DNA of 64,000 nucleotides from an uncultured Eubacteriales bacterium (GTDB taxonomy: Bacteria; Bacillota; Clostridia; Lachnospirales; Cellulosilyticaceae), in assembly GCA_900551325.1 (NCBI GenBank), contig URVM01000010.1, forward strand, positions 60,753-124,752, read 5' to 3'. The translations under genes were made by a program, and so were the position numbers. Below the pieces are notes generated by a model, which worked only from the letters and a program-made list of their open reading frames with translations, did not search any database and was not told where the DNA came from. Shown one piece after another: positions 25,280 to 34,287 of this stretch (positions within the stretch are counted from its first letter, which is position 1; every line of letters starts with the position of its first letter).

Positions 25280-27106
25280 TTAGGCAGACTCATCTACATA
25301 GTATTGTGCCTGTGCTTGCCAAAGTGCATAGTATTTATTATTGGTGTCTGCAAGAAGCGTTTCATGTGAGCCTCTTTGTAATAGCTGCCCTTTATGAAAT
25401 ACGACAATCTCATCACAAAATTTACAAGAGGCCAGGCGGTGGGAGATATAAATAGCAGTTTTATCACCTACCATCTGATTAAACCGGGTATAAATTTCAA
25501 ACTCTGCTATAGGATCTAGTGCCGCCGTTGGCTCATCTAATACAATGAAAGGTGCATCTTTATAAAGTGCTCTTGCAAGGGCTAACTTCTGTGCTTCTCC
25601 ACCTGATATCTCTACACCATTTTCTGCATAATCACTATATAGAGGCGTCTCCATACCTTGTGGCATATCTTCAAATCTATGCTTAAATCCTACTTTTTCA
25701 ATACATGCCAACACCTTCTGTACATCATAATTTCTATCTGTGGCAATATTTTGTCCTAAAGAAAATGAGAAGAGCTTAAAATCTTGAAATACCACTGAAA
25801 AAAGGCTGATATACTCTCTGTAATCATATTTTTTAATATCAATCCCATTGAGTAGTATGGTTCCCTCGGTTGGATCATAAAGTCGACACAGTAACTTAAT
25901 CATGGTAGTCTTACCACTTCCATTCATCCCAACTACTGCAAGCTTCTTGCCTTTATGAAGTTTAAAGGATAGATTTTTTAGAACATATTGCTCACTTCCA
26001 GGATACTTGAAGCTTACACCACAAAATTCAATATCATACTCATGATCATCGCGTTTTTCTACAGGTAAAGTTCCTTTGTGGCGCTCACTTGGCAAATTAA
26101 TATACTCTAAAGTACTTTGCTGACGTTGCGTTGTGAGCAAGAACTGACTCATTCCATTAACCAAGTCTAATAAGTTTTTAGTAAACGTATAGATAGTCGT
26201 TGCATACTTCACTATATCCCCTACACTTAGAGCACCACTTACTGCTCGGATTACCACAAGGATGTAAGCTCCTCCTTGCAATACCCCTGTACTTATTGCC
26301 TGTGAACATTCTCCTAGCGCATGAATCCTTGAAACTTTCTTGATTTGTTCATTTTCTACCTGCTCTTCATTTTCTAGATATTTTTGTATCAATGGTTTGA
26401 TACCATAAATACGCACATCTTTTCCAGCTTTATAATCTAGGCCGCCCTGCCACAAAAAATATCCGAAATATACTTTAAGTTGAGTATAGGCTTCTAGGAG
26501 CTGGGCCATTTTCTTGTTGACATATTTGATATTAAAGGCACCTACAATAGGCATCATGGATACAAACCCAAGTAGTAGTAATACTACTGTCCAGTTTATA
26601 AAGAAACGCTTATTTTGAAATAATGGTAGGAGTATAATGAATCCTATGATACTCTTAAACGCACTATCCAAAATATAGGAAAGTTGCCAAAATACACTAT
26701 TAAATCCAGCCCCCCAGTTATTATCATTTTTAATGCGATTTCTAATTTCTTGGGCTACTGGACTTTCTAATTGCTCATAATCCATCACTAGTGTCTTCTT
26801 ACTTCTTTCCATATCAAAACGTTTGACACCTACATTAACGCGTACACTTTTTTTCTTTGCCACAAAGCCATCCACTAAAGTCAATATCCCAACAAAACTA
26901 ACACCCATAAGAGCTGTGCCAACTACCTCTTTATAGCCTCTACCTAATGAGAGTCCATCTAATACCATTGCCGAAGTTACAATGCCAATATAGGGCCTTA
27001 TAGCACATAATAGTGAACTAATTAGAGTAAGTAGAACTGCTTGTCTGTCCATCTCGTATGCCATTTTTAGAGTTTTTTTCAGTTTATGCAAATCATTATT
27101 GCACAT
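25280..27106 (-). CDS. ABC exporter subunit (fused membrane and ATPase domains)
   Basis: A 608-residue half-transporter: membrane part to about residue 340, then Walker A GMNGSGKTT, an altered signature ISGGEAQKLALARAL, Walker B FIVLDEPTAALDP and H-loop YISHRLA. The signature has ISGGE instead of LSGGQ, also seen in peptide exporters. Its ATG shares one base with the stop of the upstream partner (TAATG), so a heterodimer is likely. Substrate unknown. Confidence 0.85.
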   Translation of the reverse strand: MCNNDLHKLKKTLKMAYEMDRQAVLLTLISSLLCAIRPYIGIVTSAMVLDGLSLGRGYKEVVGTALMGVSFVGILTLVDGFVAKKKSVRVNVGVKRFDMERSKKTLVMDYEQLESPVAQEIRNRIKNDNNWGAGFNSVFWQLSYILDSAFKSIIGFIILLPLFQNKRFFINWTVVLLLLGFVSMMPIVGAFNIKYVNKKMAQLLEAYTQLKVYFGYFLWQGGLDYKAGKDVRIYGIKPLIQKYLENEEQVENEQIKKVSRIHALGECSQAISTGVLQGGAYILVVIRAVSGALSVGDIVKYATTIYTFTKNLLDLVNGMSQFLLTTQRQQSTLEYINLPSERHKGTLPVEKRDDHEYDIEFCGVSFKYPGSEQYVLKNLSFKLHKGKKLAVVGMNGSGKTTMIKLLCRLYDPTEGTILLNGIDIKKYDYREYISLFSVVFQDFKLFSFSLGQNIATDRNYDVQKVLACIEKVGFKHRFEDMPQGMETPLYSDYAENGVEISGGEAQKLALARALYKDAPFIVLDEPTAALDPIAEFEIYTRFNQMVGDKTAIYISHRLASCKFCDEIVVFHKGQLLQRGSHETLLADTNNKYYALWQAQAQYYVDESA

Positions 27107-28929
27107 TAGTTAACACCTCCTACAACATCATTGTTATAATAATGACTCTGTAACTCAAACAATTCTCTATAGCCACCATTTTTATCCATCAATTCAAGAT
27201 GAGAACCTTGTTCAGCAACACGTCCTTCCTTAATAAAATAGATTCTATCACAAAAACGAGTGCTTGCTAGACGATGAGAAATATAGACGGCTGTTTTGCC
27301 ACAAGCATAGGCATTAAATTTTTCATAGACTTCACTTTCAGCAATAGGATCAAGTGCTGCTGTTGGCTCATCTAATACAAGTATAGGGGCATTTTTGTAG
27401 AAAGCACGCGCCATCAATAGTTTTTGTTGTTGCCCCCCAGATAAAATAACACCCTCTTTATCAAATACCCTTGTCATATCAGCCCAAATCCCTTTTGGAT
27501 GTTTGGCAATTTCCTGTTCCAATCCCACTTGTCTTAAACATGCCCATACACGTTCTTCATCTATTTGATCTTTTGTCACCATACATATATTCTCTGCCAC
27601 TGTAAATGGCAAAATCAATAAATCTTGGAATACTGCTGAAAAGAGACTATAAAGTTCTTTTTTGCTAAACTTTTTACTATCTATCCCATTGATTAAAATA
27701 TTTCCTGAGTTGGGTTCATAAAATCCACATAGTAACTTTACTATTGTTGTTTTCCCTACACCATTCATACCTACTAGGGCAATTTTTTCACCAGCTGATA
27801 ATCGCAAATTAAAATCTTCTAGTATATCCTCACCTTCATGATAGCTGAAATACACATGCCTAAATTCTACTGTAGGTGCCTTTGTCTGGTGAACAACTAG
27901 GTTACTCTCACCATCTTCTTCATCCACATAATCCAAGAATTCTCTCATATCATTAAGTTGTAGATTTGCACTGATCATGCTATTCGTATTATCTACAATT
28001 TGGCTAACCCACCCTGAAAATCCAGTGATGGCTCCAAAAAACAATACAAAATCTGAAACGCTAATACTTCCTGTAGCTGCTGCATAAATTAAATAAATAT
28101 AAGCAATCCCATCTCTTAGAAAAAGAGTACTCGCATTTACAATTGCCGTAACAAAATGTCTATTTTGAATCTGCTCATTGAGCTCAGTATAACCCGTTAA
28201 CAAATGTTCTCTCATATCCATAAACCAATCGGTCATGTTATACAGACGGATATCTTTTCCATACTTTACATGAGATGCTGTATTTTCAACATAGTTAAGT
28301 TGCTTTTCATAAGTTGCTAGCTCATTTTTACATTTGTGTTCATATTTACGAGCATATTGCAGTGCAAAATAATTGATACCTGACATCACTACTAATAATA
28401 TCAGTATAATTGGATTAAGCGTAATAATAACTGCCGAATAAAGTATAAAACTGACCACACTACTCACCCAAGCCATCACAGATGTAATCATTCGTGAGAC
28501 ACCTGACCAATCGCCTCCTGATACTGAGTTCATAGCTTTTTGATAGTTGGTTTGCCCCTTGGCACTTTCTAAACATTCATAGGGACATGAAAGTGTTTTA
28601 TAAAAAAGCTTTCTCATATAGTGCATTCTAAATCCATTATAATGCATATACTTAGCACCTCTTGCTGTACTGCCTATACACATAGCCATTGTTAAAGTAA
28701 CCATAAATCCACCCAGTATAACAAGAATACGATTGACATTTGCCCCTTCCACCACTAACTGAATGGCAATCTTCGGCAGGTAAATTCCTAAAAAAGGTAC
28801 GATGCTACAAAACATACCTTCTATAATTAATAACCAAAATAAAAATCTATTCTCTCTTAAGATATCTCCTATTAAGAAACTAATATTACCGAGCAATGTG
28901 TATTGCCCTCTTATTTTTTTCTGTTTCAT
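27106..28929 (-). CDS. ABC exporter subunit (fused membrane and ATPase domains)
   Basis: A 607-residue half-transporter, first of the pair: membrane domain, then Walker A GMNGVGKTT, signature LSGGQQQKLLMARAF, Walker B ILVLDEPTAALDP and H-loop YISHRLA. ATG with AAGGGGTG. It resembles the other pair at 13.2-16.8 kb in layout but is clearly diverged in sequence. No leader-peptide gene or C39 peptidase is nearby. Confidence 0.85.
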   Translation of the reverse strand: MKQKKIRGQYTLLGNISFLIGDILRENRFLFWLLIIEGMFCSIVPFLGIYLPKIAIQLVVEGANVNRILVILGGFMVTLTMAMCIGSTARGAKYMHYNGFRMHYMRKLFYKTLSCPYECLESAKGQTNYQKAMNSVSGGDWSGVSRMITSVMAWVSSVVSFILYSAVIITLNPIILILLVVMSGINYFALQYARKYEHKCKNELATYEKQLNYVENTASHVKYGKDIRLYNMTDWFMDMREHLLTGYTELNEQIQNRHFVTAIVNASTLFLRDGIAYIYLIYAAATGSISVSDFVLFFGAITGFSGWVSQIVDNTNSMISANLQLNDMREFLDYVDEEDGESNLVVHQTKAPTVEFRHVYFSYHEGEDILEDFNLRLSAGEKIALVGMNGVGKTTIVKLLCGFYEPNSGNILINGIDSKKFSKKELYSLFSAVFQDLLILPFTVAENICMVTKDQIDEERVWACLRQVGLEQEIAKHPKGIWADMTRVFDKEGVILSGGQQQKLLMARAFYKNAPILVLDEPTAALDPIAESEVYEKFNAYACGKTAVYISHRLASTRFCDRIYFIKEGRVAEQGSHLELMDKNGGYRELFELQSHYYNNDVVGGVN

Positions 28930-29150
28930 TTCTTCACCCCTTCTACTACTATATATTGCTACAAAACACTTCTAAAAAGTAAATAATTGCACGAATGGTA
29001 GTGCTGCCTACATAAACGGTTTTTTACTTCGATTAATTTAATTAAATTTTATAGTTTAGTTGAATAATTTTCAATCAAGTTCTCTAATTATCAATAAATC
29101 TTTACTTCTTTCTTATAAATAGATATAGTTTTTCATTTCCTATAATTTGT

Positions 29151-29193
29151 AATACAAAAAGGCTAGAGCAAATTGCTCTAGCCTTTTTGTATT
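29151..29193 (-). terminator. Terminator of rlmD (hairpin family 1)
   Basis: A perfect 21-bp stem AATACAAAAAGGCTAGAGCAA with its complement; T-run on the minus strand. Confidence 0.8.
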
Positions 29194-29195
29194 AC

Positions 29196-30560
29196 TTAGT
29201 TTTCTTTAACTAGATATGCGATTGTCTCAACGTGATAAGTATGAGGGAACATATCTACACAGCATACTTTTTTCACTTTGTAGCCTGCATCTTCTAGGAT
29301 TGGAAGGTCGCGTGCTAAGCTTGTTGGTTTGCAAGAGATGTATAGGAGTTCTTTGGCATCAAAGCCGATGATTTTGTCAATAGCTTTTGGATGGATACCT
29401 TCACGTGGTGGGTCAAGAACAATGAGTTCTGGTTTTACGTGAAGCTTGCCTACTTCTTGAAGTACGTCTCCTGCTACGAAGTTACAGTTTGTAAGACCAT
29501 TTAATTTGGCATTTTGTTTGGCTTTTTCTACGGCTTCTTCTATAATTTCGATGCCGTATACCTCTTTTGCTTTAGTAGCCATTATTTGTGCGATTGTACC
29601 TGTACCTGAATAGAGGTCAAACACAACTTTATTTGAGATGTCTTCTGGCATATCTAGTGCTGTTTTATAAAGTTTTTCTGCTCCTTTTGTGTTTGTTTGG
29701 AAGAAGGAGAATGGTGAAATATTAAAGTTTAAGCCAAGTATATTTTCTGTAAAATAGTCTTGGCCATAAACTTGGTGAACGGTTTCAGGTTTAACGGCAT
29801 CTGCAAGTGTATCAGATTGAGTATGAAGCACACCTACTACTTTGCCTTTTGTACCTAACTCTACTAGGTAGTTTGCAAGTTGTGTAAAGTCAAACTCCAT
29901 TTGTGTTGTTGTAACAATATTAATAAGTAGCTCACCTGTTGTTTCTGAACGACGTACGATAAGGTAGCGTAAAAAGCCTTCATGAATCTTTTTCTTATAA
30001 AATGGTAAAGCATTAGATTGAGCATAACGTAGTACAAAGCGTAAAATCATACTAAAGTCTTCGTGTACAATTTGGCAGCCATCTACTGTAATAATATCAA
30101 AGGTACTGTTTTTGCGGTGCATACCAAGACACATTGGACCGTCTTTACATGCATCTCCAAATGAAAACTCCATTTTGTTACGATAAGCCCATTCCATTGG
30201 ACTACCTAAAATACCCATATCTTGGAAGTCTTTAACTCCTGCTCCTTCTAAAAGGTTCATGACAAGGGTGTGTTTATGCTCAAGTTGTGCATCATAAGGT
30301 ACTTGTTGCATTGCACAACCACCGCACATACCAAAGTATTCGCATTTTGGTGTAACAAAGTGTTCAGGATGTTCGTGCCAAGCTACAGCTTTCCCTTGCC
30401 ATTCGCCTTTACGTTTTTTTAGAAGGCGTACACTTACTTTTTGACCTGGAAAAGTATCCGGTACGCAAACAGGAATGTTTTCTTCTATATACATAAATCC
30501 TTTATTAGGAAATTTTACTTTTTCAATAACGCCATCTACAATTTCATTCTTTTTAGCCAT
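29196..30560 (-). CDS. rlmD: 23S rRNA (uracil-C5)-methyltransferase, RlmD/TrmA family
   Basis: A 454-residue enzyme: N-terminal TRAM domain (DGVIEKVKFPNKGFMYIEE), the iron-sulfur Cys cluster CEYFGMCGGCAMQQ near residue 93, SAM-binding VFDLYSGTGTIAQIMA near 317, and the catalytic ILYISCKPTSLARDL (Cys) near 415. It transfers methyl from SAM to a uridine of 23S rRNA; in Firmicutes one such enzyme may modify two sites. ATG with AAAGGAG. A remnant of a second copy's 3' end is at 10526-10564. Confidence 0.88.
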   Translation of the reverse strand: MAKKNEIVDGVIEKVKFPNKGFMYIEENIPVCVPDTFPGQKVSVRLLKKRKGEWQGKAVAWHEHPEHFVTPKCEYFGMCGGCAMQQVPYDAQLEHKHTLVMNLLEGAGVKDFQDMGILGSPMEWAYRNKMEFSFGDACKDGPMCLGMHRKNSTFDIITVDGCQIVHEDFSMILRFVLRYAQSNALPFYKKKIHEGFLRYLIVRRSETTGELLINIVTTTQMEFDFTQLANYLVELGTKGKVVGVLHTQSDTLADAVKPETVHQVYGQDYFTENILGLNFNISPFSFFQTNTKGAEKLYKTALDMPEDISNKVVFDLYSGTGTIAQIMATKAKEVYGIEIIEEAVEKAKQNAKLNGLTNCNFVAGDVLQEVGKLHVKPELIVLDPPREGIHPKAIDKIIGFDAKELLYISCKPTSLARDLPILEDAGYKVKKVCCVDMFPHTYHVETIAYLVKEN

Positions 30561-30733
30561 AAGAACTCCTTTATTATGCTGAATTTTAGTTATAAACCTT
30601 TCTTATTGTTACATATTGGCACTTGTTTTTCAAGTGGTTTCAAAGAAGTGATGGGTATATATTGAAATTTAATCAATCTATAAAGTATAATAACAAGGAA
30701 GCAAAAGAATATTCATTTATGGGGGGAAAGAAA

Positions 30734-31459
30734 TTGACAATTAATAGAAAAACACAACAAGAGATTATAGAGAGTATTCATTTACATAGAGATATTATTT
30801 TAAAGGATATGAATTTAAATTTACGCCTTGTAAATGATGAGGATCATACATATCTATCTGCACTCGTAAAATGGGAAAAAGATGAAGTGACTTTTGCAGC
30901 ACCTATTGAACAATGTGATTGGGTAATTTTCCCTCTGCCAATAGAGCTTAACCTATGGTTTATAACAAAACAAACAGTATTTTCTTCTCGTATACAAGTG
31001 ACAGCCCGGGAGCAATTAGATGGAAAACTTATTTATAAGGGAAAACTTATTACTCCTCTTTCTAAGAAGCAACAACGTGCACATTTTAGACTTTCTACAC
31101 TCTTTCAAGTACACTATAAAGTCTTACCTAATGAGAATACAGAAGATACATCTTTAGAAGCCTTACCGCTTTACAGTGGCACAGCTGTTAATATTAGTGT
31201 AGGCGGCATGTGCATTGTATGTGAACAACAATTAAAGGCAGAACAATTAATTGACCTTACTTTCTGCTTTTTAGAAAATGAGTTTAATGTCCGTGGAAAG
31301 GTACTAGGTCTAGGTGATAAAAACGAAAATGGTACCTTCTCTCATCGTATTACTTTTCTTAACTTGGATACTACAAAAGAAAATTTACTTTCTAAATCCA
31401 TATTTGAAAAGCAACGTCTTTTAATGCGTTCATCTAAGCAGCCACTTTATAAAAAGTAA
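30734..31459 (+). CDS. PilZ-domain (YcgR-like) c-di-GMP binding protein
   Basis: A 241-residue protein. The N-terminal YcgR_2-like part (about 1-105) is followed by a PilZ domain with the RxxxR motif in QQRAHFRLSTLF and the downstream NISVGGMCI, matching the (D/N)xSxxG motif that contacts c-di-GMP. In Firmicutes such proteins act as flagellar brakes or regulate synthases. I choose TTG 30734 because GGGGGG lies seven bases upstream; the earlier ATG begins at the SD itself. Divergent from rlmD. Confidence 0.82.
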   Translation: MTINRKTQQEIIESIHLHRDIILKDMNLNLRLVNDEDHTYLSALVKWEKDEVTFAAPIEQCDWVIFPLPIELNLWFITKQTVFSSRIQVTAREQLDGKLIYKGKLITPLSKKQQRAHFRLSTLFQVHYKVLPNENTEDTSLEALPLYSGTAVNISVGGMCIVCEQQLKAEQLIDLTFCFLENEFNVRGKVLGLGDKNENGTFSHRITFLNLDTTKENLLSKSIFEKQRLLMRSSKQPLYKK

Positions 31460-31460
31460 A

Positions 31461-31520
31461 ACTTATTAAAATAAGACCTTTTAGTAGTTTGTTCTACTAA
31501 AAGGTCTTATTTTAATAAGT
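31461..31520. terminator. Perfect 27-bp bidirectional terminator
   Basis: Two perfectly complementary 27-base arms around TTTGTT. It is shared by the PilZ gene and the convergent 31507 gene, whose last codons lie inside one arm. Confidence 0.85.
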
Positions 31521-31818
31521 CATGAATCATGTCTAAAATTTCAAACTCCAATACTGAGTTAAAGCCGTCTTTTTCAAGTTTTTCTAAATGTCCTTTAAGT
31601 TCATGGAGCTTTAAAAAGTAATTCCACTCCCACTCGCCTTCACTATAGGCTTTTAATAGTTCTTTCTTTTCAGTGCGTGCACGTTCTAGGGTAATTTCAC
31701 CTTTAGCATATTGCTGGTACAACCCACGGGCAGCAATATAATAACTTTGTTTGAAGGCAGGTAATCCAGCGGGTAACGGTGCATTTTCCTTTGCTAATCG
31801 ATCCAATTCTTTATCCAT
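31507..31818 (-). CDS. Conserved-looking small helical protein
   Basis: A 103-residue soluble protein, mostly charged helices (LAKENAPLPAGLPAFKQSYY, ARTEKKELLKAYSEGEWEWN). I do not recognise a family with certainty. ATG with AAAGGAG. The stop is inside the arm of the long terminator. No partner gene upstream. Confidence 0.6.
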   Translation of the reverse strand: MDKELDRLAKENAPLPAGLPAFKQSYYIAARGLYQQYAKGEITLERARTEKKELLKAYSEGEWEWNYFLKLHELKGHLEKLEKDGFNSVLEFEILDMIHDLLK

Positions 31819-31961
31819 AGCCCTATACTCCTTTAATATGCCTTATTTATACATTTAGGTTAACAGATAGTGGAAGGGATTGCAAGCACACCAGAATTTA
31901 ATTGAAAATGATAAGGAACCTTTTTTCTAACTTCTGCTTATCATATAGTAGTTAAACTTTA

Positions 31962-32034
31962 AAGTTGAACTTGTCCAAAGTTCTTGTTTTAAGTTGAACT
32001 TGTCCATTGTTCTGTTTCAAATAAGAACTTGTCC
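31962..32034. repeat. 29-bp tandem repeat upstream of SatD (2.4 copies)
   Basis: GAACTTGTCC occurs at 31967, 31996 and 32025, exactly 29 bases apart. The first unit also has dyad arms GAACTT/AAGTTC. It lies just upstream of the SatD start and looks like an operator array. Confidence 0.7.
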
Positions 32035-32060
32035 TGTATTTAAAATTTTAGGGGGATTTT

Positions 32061-32447
32061 ATGGAATACTTAACTATGATTTGTGATCTTAAAAATTCTA
32101 GACAAATTAAAAATCGGGAGGCACTTCAATATAAACTAATAGAGCTTCTAAAAACTGCAAACGAAAAATATAAAGACTATTTAGTAGCCTCTTTTATTAT
32201 TACACTTGGTGATGAATGGCAAGGTTTATTAAAGATGGATGCACCTTACGAAGAAATTATAAGCTTTTTTAAGCAGGGCCTTCCAGAAGACATTAACTTT
32301 TATACGGGTATTGGAATAGGTTCTATCACTATTCATAACTTTGAACTTACAGTCAATCAACTAGATGGACCTAGTTTTTACTTGGCTCGTGAAGCCATTG
32401 TTTATGCGAAAAGGTTAGGTCATAGGTTAGTTATTTTGGCGGATTAG
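32061..32447 (+). CDS. SatD family protein, short form
   Basis: A 128-residue SatD-domain protein. Visible motifs are MICDLKNSRQIKNR at the N-terminus, FIITLGDEWQGLL near 45, FYTGIGIGSITI near 80 and QLDGPSFYLAREAI near 100. The order (Asp near a first strand, G-D pair, GIGIG, helix with aromatic residues) recalls class III nucleotide cyclases. SatD proteins have no assigned biochemistry; I infer only a cyclase-like fold. ATG with AGGGGGA. Its stop overlaps the end of the convergent DUF3307 gene by four bases. Confidence 0.8.
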   Translation: MEYLTMICDLKNSRQIKNREALQYKLIELLKTANEKYKDYLVASFIITLGDEWQGLLKMDAPYEEIISFFKQGLPEDINFYTGIGIGSITIHNFELTVNQLDGPSFYLAREAIVYAKRLGHRLVILAD

Positions 32448-33448
32448 GCTGTAAAGAGAAAACGAAGAAAGACTCCACCACCTATAGCAAAGGTAAAGCT
32501 TAAAAAGTTACCAATAAGAAAATACTCAGCAAACTTATCATCTTTTAGTTTTTTGAGCCGTGCAATGGACTTGGCTGTTAAAATATACCCTATAAGTTGG
32601 GGATGTCCCATTAAAATAGCACTAGCTACTAAAATTCTTTCAAGTATACCAATAATATAACCACCGTGACGCATTTCTGTATGAGGTTCTTCTAAAGGGA
32701 CCTCTACTTCTTTTTCATCAATATGTTCCATAAGCTTTTTAATGAAAATTCCTGCGAAGACAGTTGTGATTAAGACAGTAATACAAATCCATAATTCTTT
32801 TTCTAATAAGAAAAAGCTTTTAGGGTCTGTTAGAAAAAGGTTTAAGGGTGATAAGTTTAAGAATAAATTAAGGTGATAAAAACTTGGAAGTAAAAAGAAA
32901 GTTGCAAGATGTAAAAATTGATCCATAATAAAGAAACTTATATGGTGAGCATGCTTAAGGTAACGAAAAGTTAAGCATACTTTAAGTTGATCAATAAAAA
33001 TATGTAAAAAGCTATAGCCACCTACAAGAACAAGGCCATTTATAAAGGGTAAAGATAAGGTTTGTTGGGTCAAGTAAGGATATAGGCTAATTACTAAATA
33101 AAAACTTAAACCTTGCAACATACCATGAAGGACATTCCCCTTATAAGTGGCTTTTAATAAGGTTTTATAACTTGGTGGCTGTAAAATAAGGGTTTCTAGA
33201 GTCTGTTTGTAATCATCATCTTTAAAACGAGAGGAACCCTTTAAAAAGGTGGGGCGTACCTGCTTTTCTAATTTTTGAGTTGCCAGATAAATATGCCTTT
33301 TGGCTTTAAAAGCTTCAAAAGGTGTTAAAGTAGCCCCTTTTTGAAAGAGTTCACTTGGAAAGCGTAAGTGGGTTAACCACTCACCTTGGAGTATAAAGTC
33401 TCCTATAAGGTGTGCCAGTAATGCCATTAAAATAAGTTTTAAAGTCAT
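32444..33448 (-). CDS. DUF3307 family membrane protein
   Basis: A 334-residue protein. N-terminal LMALLAHLIGDFILQGEWLT near residue 7 is the DUF3307 hallmark, followed by several hydrophobic segments (about 112-135, 138-160, 178-205, 220-240, 270-290 and 310-330). It starts one base after the SatD-HTH stop with an in-gene SD AGAGGAGG, so the two are coupled. Pairing of DUF3307 with SatD is known from other Firmicutes and suggests a joint function that is not described. Confidence 0.8.
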   Translation of the reverse strand: MTLKLILMALLAHLIGDFILQGEWLTHLRFPSELFQKGATLTPFEAFKAKRHIYLATQKLEKQVRPTFLKGSSRFKDDDYKQTLETLILQPPSYKTLLKATYKGNVLHGMLQGLSFYLVISLYPYLTQQTLSLPFINGLVLVGGYSFLHIFIDQLKVCLTFRYLKHAHHISFFIMDQFLHLATFFLLPSFYHLNLFLNLSPLNLFLTDPKSFFLLEKELWICITVLITTVFAGIFIKKLMEHIDEKEVEVPLEEPHTEMRHGGYIIGILERILVASAILMGHPQLIGYILTAKSIARLKKLKDDKFAEYFLIGNFLSFTFAIGGGVFLRFLFTA

Positions 33449-33449
33449 T

Positions 33450-34145
33450 TTACCCCTCCTCTACCTCATATTCCTTAAATAAACGTTCAATCAATGCTTC
33501 ATTGGATTTAATCAGCCAGTAGTTAGAAGCTTTTAAACGTTCCGAGATCATACCTTTACTAAGATGAGGGTAAACCTTTGTGATTTCACTATAAGTTCCT
33601 AGTTCTTCATAAAGTTTAATCACTTCCCCTTGCTTAGGTGTAATACGACTAAGTAGGGCTTCATTGTTTTGAAGTAAAGTATTAAGAATTAGAGAGAGTG
33701 AGGTAGCTCCTTGAGTATTAGAGGTTGATGCACCAACAAAGATTTTACATTCTTTCGTCGGAATAAGCTTACGATATGAACGTTTATTACTTTTTAAAAT
33801 ATTAAGGCTTTCACGAGCTAGTACAAAGACTTCTCCGTCCATTTGTCTCGTATCTACTGCCTCTTTCGTACTCATTGGACCAATACCTATACCACAATAG
33901 CAATCTTGTTCCCATGTCTTAAGAAAAGTTTTAACCTCTATATAAAGAGGATAAACTTGTCCAAGATCCCGTAAGACAATTTGCCACTCATCACCTAGTG
34001 TAAGGGTAATAGGTGCTACTAAACCTTCTGCATAGGTAGAAGATAAGGTTTCTAAATGGTCTTTTAAAGCATCTTGAAACTGAGCACGATTACTTATTTG
34101 CCTAGAGCTTACTAAATCTATATTAAGTACAGCATATACTGCCAT
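33450..34145 (-). CDS. SatD family protein with C-terminal helix-turn-helix
   Basis: A 231-residue protein. Residues 1-125 form a SatD domain with the same residues as the short SatD (VLNIDLVSSRQISNR, TLTLGDEWQIVL, YCGIGIGPMS, MDGEVFVLARES). The C-terminus (about 165-225) has an HTH of the sigma-70 region 4 type: TPKQGEVIKLYEELG, then SEITKVYPHLSKGMISERLK. I use ATG 34145; an earlier in-frame GTG would touch the SD AAAGGA. It is cotranscribed with DUF3307 and probably autoregulated through the dyad at 34183-34200. Confidence 0.8.
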   Translation of the reverse strand: MAVYAVLNIDLVSSRQISNRAQFQDALKDHLETLSSTYAEGLVAPITLTLGDEWQIVLRDLGQVYPLYIEVKTFLKTWEQDCYCGIGIGPMSTKEAVDTRQMDGEVFVLARESLNILKSNKRSYRKLIPTKECKIFVGASTSNTQGATSLSLILNTLLQNNEALLSRITPKQGEVIKLYEELGTYSEITKVYPHLSKGMISERLKASNYWLIKSNEALIERLFKEYEVEEG

Positions 34146-34182
34146 AATGTACACATCCTTTTACATAAGTCTATAAGATTCA

Positions 34183-34200
34183 TTGCCTAAGTTTAGACAA
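34183..34200 (-). promoter_or_regulatory. Palindromic operator candidate for SatD-HTH
   Basis: TTGCCTAA-GT-TTAGACAA, a near-perfect 18-base dyad about 40 bases before the SatD-HTH start. Confidence 0.45.
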
Positions 34201-34287
34201 TTTAATCATCTTCTTTTATATTAGCATGAAACTTATATTTATAATACTTGAAAATAAACTGATTTGTCCTCCTCTACAAAAACAGGT

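Noticed and set aside
31967..31984. LexA/SOS box (GAAC...GTTC)
   Set aside because: Gram-positive SOS boxes have four bases between GAAC and GTTC; here there are about nine.
31962..32034. CRISPR array
   Set aside because: The 29-bp units are contiguous tandem repeats with no separate spacers and only 2.4 copies; no cas gene nearby.
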